This document shows, one piece after another, positions 24,910 through 30,929 of a stretch of 44,845 nucleotides of DNA; within the stretch, counting starts at the first letter, position 1, and each line of letters opens with the position of its first letter. Where the stretch lies: positions 1-44,845 of the forward strand of contig JAFYNQ010000005.1 in assembly GCA_017548065.1 (NCBI GenBank). The letters are read 5' to 3'. Below the pieces are notes generated by a model. It did not search any database. It had not been told where the DNA came from and saw nothing but the letters and a program-made list of their open reading frames with translations. The position numbers and the translations under genes are program-made. This stretch comes from Oscillospiraceae bacterium. Lineage in GTDB: Bacteria > Bacillota > Clostridia > Oscillospirales > Oscillospiraceae.

Positions 24910-24941
24910 CAAGTTCACCTCCTTTTGGCACATAAAATGAC

Positions 24942-24996
24942 AAAAAAAATTAGACTACACGCCCAGACCAAGGGGTCTGTGACCGTGTAATCTAAT
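24942..24996 (-). promoter_or_regulatory. Long imperfect inverted repeat: attenuator/terminator or joined genome ends
   Basis: A 21-base arm at 24949-24969 and a 23-base arm at 24974-24996 are inverted copies (ATTAGA-TACACG...AGACC / GGTCT...CGTGTA-TCTAAT) around AAGG. Read on the minus strand the stem is followed by eight T, as in an intrinsic terminator. It lies in the leader of the early operon, just downstream of a promoter, so it could attenuate early transcription. It also looks like two abutted transposon-type ends next to an IS30-type transposase. Confidence 0.65.
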
Positions 24997-25023
24997 GTTA
25001 ATGGCTGCCTGGCAAAATGTCAA
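24995..25023 (-). promoter_or_regulatory. Candidate early promoter
   Basis: On the minus strand a perfect TTGACA (25023-25018) is followed after 17 bases by TAACAT (25000-24995). The predicted start falls inside the inverted repeat, so the transcript would begin with a stem-loop. It is correctly placed to drive the early operon from the HTH gene at 24909 onward. Confidence 0.65.
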
Positions 25024-25068
25024 GAATAAATTGCAAAAAACTTGAAAAAATTTTTTGAGCAGTGCAAA

Positions 25069-25104
25069 ATGGAGCCGCTGGACAGGTCCAGCAGCTCCAT
25101 TTTT
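25069..25104. terminator. Bidirectional terminator after the transposase gene
   Basis: The arms ATGGAGC-GCTGGAC and GTCCAGC-GCTCCAT (one mismatch) form a 15-bp stem with a tight loop, flanked by T runs on both strands. It lies past the transposase stop and just before the early promoter, so it would insulate the early operon from transposase transcription. Confidence 0.8.
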
Positions 25105-25186
25105 ATGCGTATGAGGCAGAAAACGCCAACAGAGGACAGCCGGAGGGCATAGTGCGCCCCCGGCTTTTCTGCTGGCCTGTGCAATT

Positions 25187-26221
25187 TTAGGCGGCAAGGT
25201 ATTCCCGGACCAGAGCCTCAGAGGATTTCCACCCCAGCACCTTGCGGGGGTAGTTGTTTATCCACCGCTCCGCCTGGCGGATGTCAGAGATTGACACCTC
25301 ATCAAAATTGGTCCCCTTGGGAAAAAACCGCCGTATCAGCTTATTCATATTTTCATTGCTGCCACGCTCATGCGGTGCGTACGGATGGCAGTAGTACACA
25401 CGGGTGCGCTTGCCTTTTCTGCGGCAAGCCTTTTCCATCCCCTCAAAATCAGAAAACTCACAGCCATTGTCCACCGTGATGCTCTTAAACATGCGGTAGA
25501 AGTTTTTGCCAAAGCGGCGCTCCAGACCGTTGAGAGCACGGACCACGCTGGCGGCGGTGTGATCTGGCACAGCCAGGATGATGCCAGCACGGGTGAGGCG
25601 TTCTGTGAGGACCAGCAGCGCACGGCTGGAGCCCACAGTGCCCATCACGCTGTCCAGCTCCCAGTGGCCAAAGGAATTGCGGGCGGCGATCTCTGGCGGG
25701 CGGCGCTCAATGCTCTCACCACGGGGCGGCTTTGCTGCCCGTTTCTGCCAGCCCTGCTCATAACGGCGGCGGCCCTTTTCGTGCAGATGATCTGGGTTGA
25801 GCTCCAGGAACACATCCCCACGGTAAATGTAGTTGTAGAGGGTGCTTTCACAGATGGAGGTGTCAAACTGCTGGCTCTCACGGACGATGGCAAGGGCGGC
25901 TCCGGGGGAGTATTGCTCATCAATGATCTTGCGCTCCACAAACTCCACAAAGGCGTAGTCATGGCCAACCTTGAGGTCCGGGCCCTTGTCCCGCAGGTGT
26001 TCCCTGTATTTCCGCTCCGCAACATCGGGGCAGTAGCGCTCCTCAAAGGTGTAGTCACTGGTCTGCTGGGTGCACAGGCCCCGCTTGATCTCATTGTAAA
26101 TGGTCTTGATGCACACGCCCAGAGCCTCTGCAATAGCGGCCTTGGTGCACTTGGCCTTGAGCATCTTTTCCATTGTCAACCTGTCATTCCATGTCAGATG
26201 GTGAAATCCTTTGTAGTTCAT
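25187..26221 (-). CDS. IS30-family DDE transposase (candidate phage integration enzyme)
   Basis: This 344-residue protein has an N-terminal HTH (DRLTMEKMLKAKCTKAAIAEALGVCIKTIYNEIKRG). The catalytic core has the IS30 triad Asp 190 (HWELDSV), Asp 251 (ITVDNGCEFS) and Glu 285 (YAPHERGSNEN). The length is normal and no frameshift is seen, so it should be active. I found no inverted repeats flanking the gene alone, so it does not look like a hitch-hiking insertion sequence. It sits where an integrase normally lies, beside the repressors, and no tyrosine or serine recombinase exists in the closed genome. Integration of the phage by this enzyme is inferred. The ribosome site is AAGGAGGC. Confidence 0.88.
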   Translation of the reverse strand: MNYKGFHHLTWNDRLTMEKMLKAKCTKAAIAEALGVCIKTIYNEIKRGLCTQQTSDYTFEERYCPDVAERKYREHLRDKGPDLKVGHDYAFVEFVERKIIDEQYSPGAALAIVRESQQFDTSICESTLYNYIYRGDVFLELNPDHLHEKGRRRYEQGWQKRAAKPPRGESIERRPPEIAARNSFGHWELDSVMGTVGSSRALLVLTERLTRAGIILAVPDHTAASVVRALNGLERRFGKNFYRMFKSITVDNGCEFSDFEGMEKACRRKGKRTRVYYCHPYAPHERGSNENMNKLIRRFFPKGTNFDEVSISDIRQAERWINNYPRKVLGWKSSEALVREYLAA

Positions 26222-26246
26222 GGTGTGCCTCCTTAGAAAAGAAAAA

Positions 26247-26269
26247 GCGGGGTGCGTTCACCCCGCTCA
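26247..26269 (-). terminator. Terminator between the second XRE gene and the transposase
   Basis: Minus-strand AGCGGGGTG pairs with CACCCCGCT around four bases, followed by TTTTTCTTTTC. It ends only 26 bases before the transposase ATG, leaving no room for a promoter between them. Transposase expression would then depend on read-through or on a promoter further up, giving tight control. Confidence 0.8.
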
Positions 26270-26280
26270 AGTCTGTATTG

Positions 26281-26529
26281 TCACATTGCCGTGTACTGCT
26301 CCAGGAGGGTGGCTGTTTCACCGTCCGGGAGGATGTCCTCCAGCTTGCAGTGGAGGGCGGTGCAGATTTTCAGCAGCGTGGCCAGCTTTGCGCCGCTCAA
26401 GTCTTTGGCTCCCTGCTCATAATACTGGAGCATCCGGGGATTGATACCGGCGGCGGTGGCAAGCTGGGACTGTGACATCCCATGTGCAAGGCGGGTGTTT
26501 TGGAGCTTGCTGGTGTTGTTCTGGGTCAT
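26281..26529 (-). CDS. XRE-family HTH regulator
   Basis: This 82-residue protein has the HTH segment LQNTRLAHGMSQSQLATAAGINPRMLQYYEQG followed by ...LAKLLKICTALHCKLEDILPD-like helices, a complete single-domain XRE protein. Its promoter holds a palindrome between -35 and -10, so it is probably repressed by itself or by the neighbouring repressor. A terminator separates it from the transposase. It may be a Cro-like or antirepressor-like switch. Confidence 0.85.
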   Translation of the reverse strand: MTQNNTSKLQNTRLAHGMSQSQLATAAGINPRMLQYYEQGAKDLSGAKLATLLKICTALHCKLEDILPDGETATLLEQYTAM

Positions 26530-26560
26530 AAGGCGGCACCTCCTGTTGGTTTCTGTCTAT

Positions 26561-26589
26561 ACTATACACCAAAAGGTGTATAATGTCAA
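26561..26589 (-). promoter_or_regulatory. Promoter of the 26281-26529 regulator with operator palindrome
   Basis: TTGACA at 26589-26584, 17 bases, then TATAGT at 26566-26561 (minus strand): a near-consensus promoter. The spacer and -10 are covered by TATACACCTTTTGGTGTATA (26563-26582), two perfect 8-base arms. A repressor bound there would block RNA polymerase. Confidence 0.85.
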
Positions 26590-26598
26590 GCAAAAAAA

Positions 26599-26629
26599 TG
26601 CAGCCCGTCAAAAAATCTTGAGGGCTGCA
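26599..26629. terminator. Terminator after the main repressor gene (bidirectional)
   Basis: TGCAGCCC and GGGCTGCA arms with a 15-base loop; T runs follow on both strands (seven T on the minus strand). It sits directly after the repressor stop and before the next promoter, so the two regulators are separate transcription units. Confidence 0.8.
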
Positions 26630-26633
26630 CTTT

Positions 26634-26918
26634 TTATGTAGTACGGTTTCGCAGACGGTCTGCCATCTCAGCCAACAGGGCCACATCCTGCGCCGCCAGG
26701 CCTGTCACATTTACGCTGTCCAAGCTCTCAACGCCCAGCAGGTAGTCCGTGGAAACGGAGAACACCTTGGCCAGCTCAACAAGGCACGCCGGTGACGGCA
26801 TGGAGAGCCCCTGCTCCCAAGAGTTTACACCGTTTCTGGTTACACCCAGCCGCCGGGCAAGCTCCGCTTGGGTCCAGCCTCTTGCCTCCCGCAACTTTTT
26901 GATCTTTTCAGCGGTCAT
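26634..26918 (-). CDS. CI-like XRE repressor (candidate lysogeny repressor)
   Basis: This 94-residue protein has a clear HTH from residue 4 (IKKLREARGWTQAELARRLGVTRNGVNSWEQG), then LVELAKVFSVSTDYLLGV, the standard XRE core, and a C-terminal helix that may dimerise. There is no peptidase domain, so induction would not follow the LexA/RecA route. It is divergent from the plus-strand genes at 27054 and shares a short control region with them. The ATG has GAGGAGGTG upstream. Confidence 0.82.
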   Translation of the reverse strand: MTAEKIKKLREARGWTQAELARRLGVTRNGVNSWEQGLSMPSPACLVELAKVFSVSTDYLLGVESLDSVNVTGLAAQDVALLAEMADRLRNRTT

Positions 26919-26941
26919 CTGGCATCACCTCCTCAATGCAA

Positions 26942-26969
26942 ATTATAGTTTGCAGAAATGATATGTCAT
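26942..26969 (-). promoter_or_regulatory. Promoter of the repressor gene
   Basis: On the minus strand a perfect TATAAT lies at 26947-26942, with ATGACA (26969-26964) 16 bases upstream. A short palindrome (TGATA-TGTCAT-TATCA at 26958-26973) overlaps the -35, a possible operator for autoregulation. Confidence 0.75.
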
Positions 26970-26990
26970 TATCACTTTAGGCTCCAATGC

Positions 26991-27019
26991 TTGACATACC
27001 AAAAAGAGGTGGCTACAAT
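26991..27019 (+). promoter_or_regulatory. Divergent plus-strand promoter
   Basis: TTGACA at 26991-26996, 17 bases, then TACAAT at 27014-27019. The spacer holds ACC-AAAAAGA-GGT, similar in layout to the palindrome in the 26561-26589 promoter, so both may answer to the same repressor. It drives the two plus-strand genes, the only ones on this strand. Confidence 0.8.
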
Positions 27020-27053
27020 TAAAGCAGATCAGAGAGAAAGGAGGCGGAGCTTG

Positions 27054-27335
27054 ATGGCCAAGGAGTACACCAGCACACCAAATGAGGTGGCTTTCCTTGC
27101 GGCGCTGGATGCTGCCCTCAAAGCGGCAAAGAAATCCCCAAGCTATGAGGTCACACGCATGGCCAACGGTGCGCTCTCTGTGCGGAGCCGCCGGGCATAC
27201 TTGGGCAAGGTCAAGTTGCAGGGGCGCAAAACCTGGATGCAATACATGACCGGCACATATACCTCCCAGACCGCAGAGGATGCGCCGCTGGAGGAGTATA
27301 TCCGCCTCCTCAAATATTGGGTCAAAATCGCATAG
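27054..27335 (+). CDS. Plus-strand gene of unknown function in the immunity region
   Basis: This 93-residue protein runs from the ATG at 27054, preceded by AAAGGAGG. It is basic, with YEVTRMANGALSVRSRRAYLGKVKLQGRKTWMQYM resembling a small beta-rich domain, and a helical C-terminus (EEYIRLLKYWVKIA). It is the first gene of a two-gene plus-strand unit with its own promoter and terminator. It may be expressed in the lysogen or immediately on infection. I do not recognise it. Confidence 0.75.
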   Translation: MAKEYTSTPNEVAFLAALDAALKAAKKSPSYEVTRMANGALSVRSRRAYLGKVKLQGRKTWMQYMTGTYTSQTAEDAPLEEYIRLLKYWVKIA

Positions 27336-27350
27336 AGAGGAGGGTTTCTC

Positions 27351-27734
27351 ATGTTTGGGAGAAAGAAAAAGGCACTCCCGGCGGGCACCCGCTTGATGCA
27401 CTATGAGGGTCTGCCGGGTTTCAACCAGGACATGCCCTGCTTTATGGAGCAGACAGCAGAGGCGCTGATTTTCCGCCAGGTGGACGGCCCCACCGGCACA
27501 CTGCCGCTGGAAAAGCTCACTGGCGTTGAGGTGCTGGCGGAATACCAATTTGCCGCAAAATACCGTGGCAATGACATCATCACCTCCAAAACCAATGCCG
27601 TGAAATGGTACGCTGTTCTCACCTATTCTGAGGACAAGCGGCTGGTGTTCTGGACGCTGGGTGTTAAAGAAATCAATGCGCTCCGTGATCTCCAGAAACA
27701 GGTGCGCAACAGCGTGCAGGACTTTACCCTGTAA
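27351..27734 (+). CDS. Plus-strand gene of unknown function, PH-like in appearance
   Basis: This 127-residue protein has a predicted mostly beta sequence with alternating strands (GTRLMHYEGLPGF, EALIFRQVDG, GTLPLEKLTGVEVLAEYQFAAKYRGNDIITS) and a C-terminal helix (ALRDLQKQVRN). The pattern recalls PH-like or short SHOCT-associated domains, but this is a weak impression. The ATG follows a GAGAGGAGGG site. It is co-transcribed with 27054-27335 and followed by a strong bidirectional terminator. A lysogenic-conversion or immunity role is possible. Confidence 0.75.
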   Translation: MFGRKKKALPAGTRLMHYEGLPGFNQDMPCFMEQTAEALIFRQVDGPTGTLPLEKLTGVEVLAEYQFAAKYRGNDIITSKTNAVKWYAVLTYSEDKRLVFWTLGVKEINALRDLQKQVRNSVQDFTL

Positions 27735-27737
27735 AAC

Positions 27738-27776
27738 AAAAAAGCCGGAGAGGTTGGTGGACCTCTCCGGCTTTTT
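27738..27776. terminator. Bidirectional terminator between converging units
   Basis: A perfect 12-bp stem (AGCCGGAGAGGT / ACCTCTCCGGCT) with A and T runs on either side. It ends the plus-strand immunity unit and, in the other direction, the lysis end of the late operon. Confidence 0.92.
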
Positions 27777-27784
27777 GTCATTTA

Positions 27785-28093
27785 TCACTCATTTTTCTGC
27801 ATCTGCATGATGGCCTCTTTCAGTTTATCAAAGCCAAACATTGCGGCGTAGGCCACGAAAAAGCCCAACACAACGGCAGCGGCTACCATGTACCAGACCA
27901 CCGTGATGCTGTTGATCTGACAGTACGCAAAGAACACCGCCAAGGTCAGCAGCAGGGCCACCAGCGTGGCCAGGATGTTGGTGGGCAGCTTGTCCCAGGT
28001 GAGCTTTTTGAGCACCTGCACAATGATGTTGGTGACGATCACCAACACACCCACGATGCTGAGAATAAGGGACCAGTCAAAAATGTGTTCCAT
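27785..28093 (-). CDS. Holin
   Basis: This 102-residue protein has three likely membrane helices (about 8-28, 39-58 and 64-85), a charged linker (KKLTWDKLP) and a charged C-terminal tail (FDKLKEAIMQMQKNE). It lies directly after the endolysin gene, at the end of the late operon. It would form membrane holes that release the endolysin. The ATG has GAGAGGAG upstream. The family is assigned by topology and position. Confidence 0.82.
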   Translation of the reverse strand: MEHIFDWSLILSIVGVLVIVTNIIVQVLKKLTWDKLPTNILATLVALLLTLAVFFAYCQINSITVVWYMVAAAVVLGFFVAYAAMFGFDKLKEAIMQMQKNE

Positions 28094-28110
28094 GTTCTTT
28101 TTCTCCTCTC

Positions 28111-29646
28111 TTATTTGGCCGGGATTTTGAAAACCTGCCCGGCGTAGATGGTGCTGGACTTGAGCTCATTGAGCTCCATGATTTCCTTGTAACGGTTGCC
28201 GTTACCAAGGTATTTTTGGGCAATGCCCCAGAGGGTGTCACCCTTGACCACCTTGTGGGTCCGCAGCTCTGCCGCAGAGCCGGTGAAGATGTCGGCCAAG
28301 TCCACCCAGCCATAGACGGTGGAGCCGCCACCAGAGGTGCGGATGAGGTGCACGGGGTGCTTGCCGTTCTTGGCCAGCGCCGTGACCTTGGCCCTGCCGG
28401 GCTTGCAGCTCTTGGCATTGGTGCTGTTGGAGCTCACAAAGTGCTTGGTGCCCTTGAAATCCACCTCAGTGCCGATGTCCGGCAGAGTGGTTGCCGCAGC
28501 AGATGCGCCGGTGCTGGGCTTGGCAGGAGCGGTGGAGGCATACTTGCTGTAATACTTCTCACCGTAGCTGGCACGCTTGGCCTTGGCGCTGGTGCTCTGG
28601 TCGGCGGGGTTTTCATAGCTCACCATAAAGGCGTTGGATGCCTCTTGCACAGATGTGGCCGCTTTCAGCGTAGCCATCACCTTGGAGTAGCCCTGGAGCT
28701 CATCCCACATAAATGCCAACTGAGTGGCCAGATCAGCAATGGACTTTTTGGCCGCCTGGGCGTACTTGAGCAACGCCGCCTTGCGGGTGTGATAGGTCCA
28801 CTGGCACAGACCATATCCAGCGCAGTCCTTGGCAAAATTGGAATAGATGCCGTTGTCCACAGCGGCGGTGTAGGTGTCATCCGTGTGGCCAAGGGATTTC
28901 TCATAGCTATTCTGGAGATTATTGGAGCACAGCCCACTCTCCGCATAGATGTTGCCCATGATGCCAGCCACAGCAAAGTCATTGAGGCCCTTGCCCTTGA
29001 GAAAATCCCAGATGGTCTTTTCGTCAGAGGCGGAGCCGGTGCTTGCAGTGCCGGTCACCTTTACGGCAGGGGCGGTGCTCACCTCACCAGAGTAGTCCAC
29101 CCAGGGCAGCTTGCCGTGTTTGGTCCATGTGCGGGCATTATAGCCGGGTTTTGCGCCCATGTTAGCCACAGCGGTGATCTGCACCTTGTTCTCCCACTTG
29201 GGGGTGCACTCCACCGCCAGACCGTCACCAATGTAGATGCCGATGTGGCCGGAGCACCAGACCGCCTCACCCAGCGTGATGCTGGAGAAATCGGTGGTCA
29301 CGCCGGTGCAAACCTTGATGGTCTGGTCAGCGCCAATATCCTGCACGCCGTTGGAGGCGTACTTTGCGCCGCCGTAGGTTGCACTGGGGTTGCCCTCCCA
29401 GCCCCACAGGATGCCCTTGATAAGACACACGCAGTCAAAGCCATACACAGGGGGGCTCTGATTGGCGGCGGCCTTAATCATGGCCGTGCGGTCATCGGCT
29501 TTGTTGTAGGTATGATTGGAACAGTAGCGGGTGACATTTCCGCCGGTCAGCGGCGCACCAAAACAGCCCATCACATACAGGGTCTTGTGATTTTTTGCAA
29601 TGTCCACGGCCTTGTCCACCAAGGCCAGTGCTTTCATTTTTGCCAT
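28111..29646 (-). CDS. Multidomain endolysin: NlpC/P60 + phage lysozyme2 + SH3-like + LysM
   Basis: This 511-residue lysin has three types of part. First, an NlpC/P60-type peptidase (about 1-190) with Cys 72 in YGFDCVCLIKG and His 134 in CSGHIGIYIGDG. Second, a lysozyme2-type glycosidase (about 208-375) with GNIYAESGL around Glu 236 and CAGYGLCQWTYHTRK. Third, a linker, an SH3-like segment (about 390-455) and one LysM at the end ([17 protein letters not shown]...GQVFKIP). It cuts both peptide and glycan bonds. No signal peptide is present, so it depends on the holin. Similar lysins are common in Clostridia phages. Confidence 0.92.
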   Translation of the reverse strand: MAKMKALALVDKAVDIAKNHKTLYVMGCFGAPLTGGNVTRYCSNHTYNKADDRTAMIKAAANQSPPVYGFDCVCLIKGILWGWEGNPSATYGGAKYASNGVQDIGADQTIKVCTGVTTDFSSITLGEAVWCSGHIGIYIGDGLAVECTPKWENKVQITAVANMGAKPGYNARTWTKHGKLPWVDYSGEVSTAPAVKVTGTASTGSASDEKTIWDFLKGKGLNDFAVAGIMGNIYAESGLCSNNLQNSYEKSLGHTDDTYTAAVDNGIYSNFAKDCAGYGLCQWTYHTRKAALLKYAQAAKKSIADLATQLAFMWDELQGYSKVMATLKAATSVQEASNAFMVSYENPADQSTSAKAKRASYGEKYYSKYASTAPAKPSTGASAAATTLPDIGTEVDFKGTKHFVSSNSTNAKSCKPGRAKVTALAKNGKHPVHLIRTSGGGSTVYGWVDLADIFTGSAAELRTHKVVKGDTLWGIAQKYLGNGNRYKEIMELNELKSSTIYAGQVFKIPAK

Positions 29647-29657
29647 TTGGGTCCTCC

Positions 29658-29936
29658 TTAGTCTTTGAGTACAATTTCCGCAATGCGGAGGGCGGTGTCC
29701 GCTCCGTATTCACCCGCAAAGCGGTTGATGAAACGCTGGGCGTATTTGGCCCGGTTTTCGTTCTTGGATTTCCAGTAGTAAAAACCGCCCCACGCTCCGT
29801 CCGTCACAAAGGATGTACCGGCCAGCACAGCAATGGCGTTGACATCGTGATCTGTCAGCGTGCCAATAACGGTGACCAGGCAAAGCAGGACGGAGAGGCA
29901 GATGTGCAGCACAAGCATTTTCTTGGAAAACTCCAT
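29658..29936 (-). CDS. Small membrane protein of the lysis region
   Basis: This 92-residue protein has one strong N-terminal membrane helix (LVLHICLSVLLCLVTVIGTL), a second weaker hydrophobic segment (NAIAVLAGTSFVTDGAWGGF), and a charged cytoplasmic tail. The start at MEFSKKM (29936) has GAGGAGGG upstream. It could be a second holin, antiholin or spanin-like helper. Unrecognised. Confidence 0.7.
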   Translation of the reverse strand: MEFSKKMLVLHICLSVLLCLVTVIGTLTDHDVNAIAVLAGTSFVTDGAWGGFYYWKSKNENRAKYAQRFINRFAGEYGADTALRIAEIVLKD

Positions 29937-29950
29937 CCTGCTCACCCTCC

Positions 29951-30274
29951 TCAATACAAGGCGTGGACACCCTGCTCCGTCAAAAAGTCTTTCTGCTCAT
30001 GTTTGACCTTGCGGGCGTATTCCAGGGCGGCCTCCATCTCACCGTTGCAGTGGCCATTTTTCAGCGCCTCTGCTGTGGCCTCTCCCAGTGCAATGGCTGC
30101 GCCGGTGCTGCGGATAATCAGCACCTCATTTTTCTCACGGGCTCTCTCCCTGGCCTCTTGGGCCTCCTCACGCTTAATGATGCGCCGCTGGAGTTTCCAG
30201 GAGCAGAAAGCCGTGATTGCAGTGGGGATGCCCAGCAGGGTGATGAGCCCTGCAAGGGTAATTTCTATCACCAT
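29951..30274 (-). CDS. Membrane-anchored coiled-coil protein of the lysis region
   Basis: This 107-residue protein has an N-terminal membrane helix (ITLAGLITLLGIPTAITAF), then a basic, charged coiled coil (QRRIIKREEAQEARERAREKNE) and a helical tail. The ATG follows AAAGGAG. It is common upstream of endolysins in Clostridia phages. Function unknown; a lysis timing role is only suggested by position. Confidence 0.7.
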   Translation of the reverse strand: MVIEITLAGLITLLGIPTAITAFCSWKLQRRIIKREEAQEARERAREKNEVLIIRSTGAAIALGEATAEALKNGHCNGEMEAALEYARKVKHEQKDFLTEQGVHALY

Positions 30275-30304
30275 GTGTTTTTATCTCCTTTACACGCATA
30301 GATG

Positions 30305-30341
30305 CACAAAGGGCGCACCGCATAAAGCCGTGCGCCCTTTG
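30305..30341 (-). terminator. GC-rich hairpin between tail and lysis genes
   Basis: AAAGGGCGCAC and GTGCGCCCTTT form an 11-bp stem, with the T run limited to the stem end. It lies between the CD1375-like gene and the lysis genes and may be a weak terminator or a processing site. Confidence 0.6.
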
Positions 30342-30353
30342 AGTTGGGTGGCG

Positions 30354-30470
30354 TTAGACCTCCACCTCAAGGTCTGCCAGAATTTCCACCACCTGGGGTC
30401 TGATAAGAGCCGGCACCTGGTCCAGCGTCTTGCGGCCCTTGATGATGAGGGTAGCATAAACAATAGCCAT
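30354..30470 (-). CDS. CD1375/XkdX-like mini-protein, copy 2
   Basis: This 38-residue protein, MAIVYATLIIKGRKTLDQVP and onward, has the same plan as the preceding 37-residue protein: Y-A-x-L-I-x-K-G, then a T-x-x-x-VP turn and an IRPxVxxIL helix. The ATG at 30470 has AAAGGAGG upstream. Proteins of this kind follow tail fibre genes in Clostridia phages. Their function is unknown. Confidence 0.75.
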   Translation of the reverse strand: MAIVYATLIIKGRKTLDQVPALIRPQVVEILADLEVEV

Positions 30471-30519
30471 GACCTCAACCTCCTTTCTCAACAGGATTTT
30501 GAGCGCCCACTCTTTGAGC

Positions 30520-30633
30520 CTACACATTGGCTCTCTCCTCCAGGATGGCCTCAACCTCCGGGCGGAGATTGGCGGGTACATCATCAATGGTCTTGAGCCC
30601 CTTTTCGATGAGATCAGCATAAACCTTGGCCAT
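30520..30633 (-). CDS. CD1375/XkdX-like mini-protein, copy 1
   Basis: This 37-residue protein, MAKVYADLIEKGLKTIDDVP then a helix with LRPEVEAIL, starts on the last base of the previous stop (TAATG), so it is translationally coupled. It is about half identical to the next gene, which suggests a tandem duplication. The length is typical of the family. It is below usual gene-calling limits. Confidence 0.8.
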   Translation of the reverse strand: MAKVYADLIEKGLKTIDDVPANLRPEVEAILEERANV

Positions 30634-30929
30634 TATGCGTCACCTCCCACCATGAGCTCATACACATCACAGAGAGCAAGCTGCGTGTCCGTCAACTGCT
30701 CCTCTGCGGCCTGGAGCCTGTCCTGCAAAGCGGCATTTTCATCCGCTTGCACCAGGATGTACTCATCCTTGGTGTACTGAACCATGTTAAACTCATAGCC
30801 CACAAACTCCATGTCAGTGCCCTCATTTTCGGTGACAGGGGTGATGTTGGTGTGTTTCCACACACTCAGCTCATCTGTCACCATAGGCTGGGGGCAGACC
30901 GTGCTCCTCACTCGTCCATGGTCGATCAT
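30633..30929 (-). CDS. Small protein coupled to the reverse transcriptase gene
   Basis: This 98-residue protein runs from the ATG at 30929, which overlaps the reverse transcriptase stop (ATGA). The N-terminal half is strand-like (VTDELSVWKHTNITPVTEN, FVGYEFNMVQYTKDEYI). The C-terminal half is a coiled coil ending LTDTQLALCDVYELM. That ending is common in small proteins after phage tail fibres, so it is more likely a tail-region protein than a retroelement helper. It is acidic, unlike the basic Avd protein of other retroelements. Confidence 0.72.
   Translation of the reverse strand: MIDHGRVRSTVCPQPMVTDELSVWKHTNITPVTENEGTDMEFVGYEFNMVQYTKDEYILVQADENAALQDRLQAAEEQLTDTQLALCDVYELMVGGDA

Noticed and set aside
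25139..25170. Hairpin AGCCGG...CCGGCTTTT as a terminator for the transposase
   Set aside because: Its T run is on the plus strand, where no gene ends; the 25069-25104 hairpin is the better candidate.
24955..25197. 80-codon minus-strand frame over the early promoter and terminator region
   Set aside because: It runs across two hairpins and the promoter, has low-quality composition and no ribosome site.
25187..26221. Simple insertion sequence that landed in the phage
   Set aside because: No matching inverted repeats or target duplications were found flanking the gene alone, and it has regulated surroundings; not fully excluded without relatives.
30633..30929. Avd-like retroelement accessory gene
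   Set aside because: The protein is acidic, shorter than Avd and ends in a pattern typical of phage tail-region proteins.
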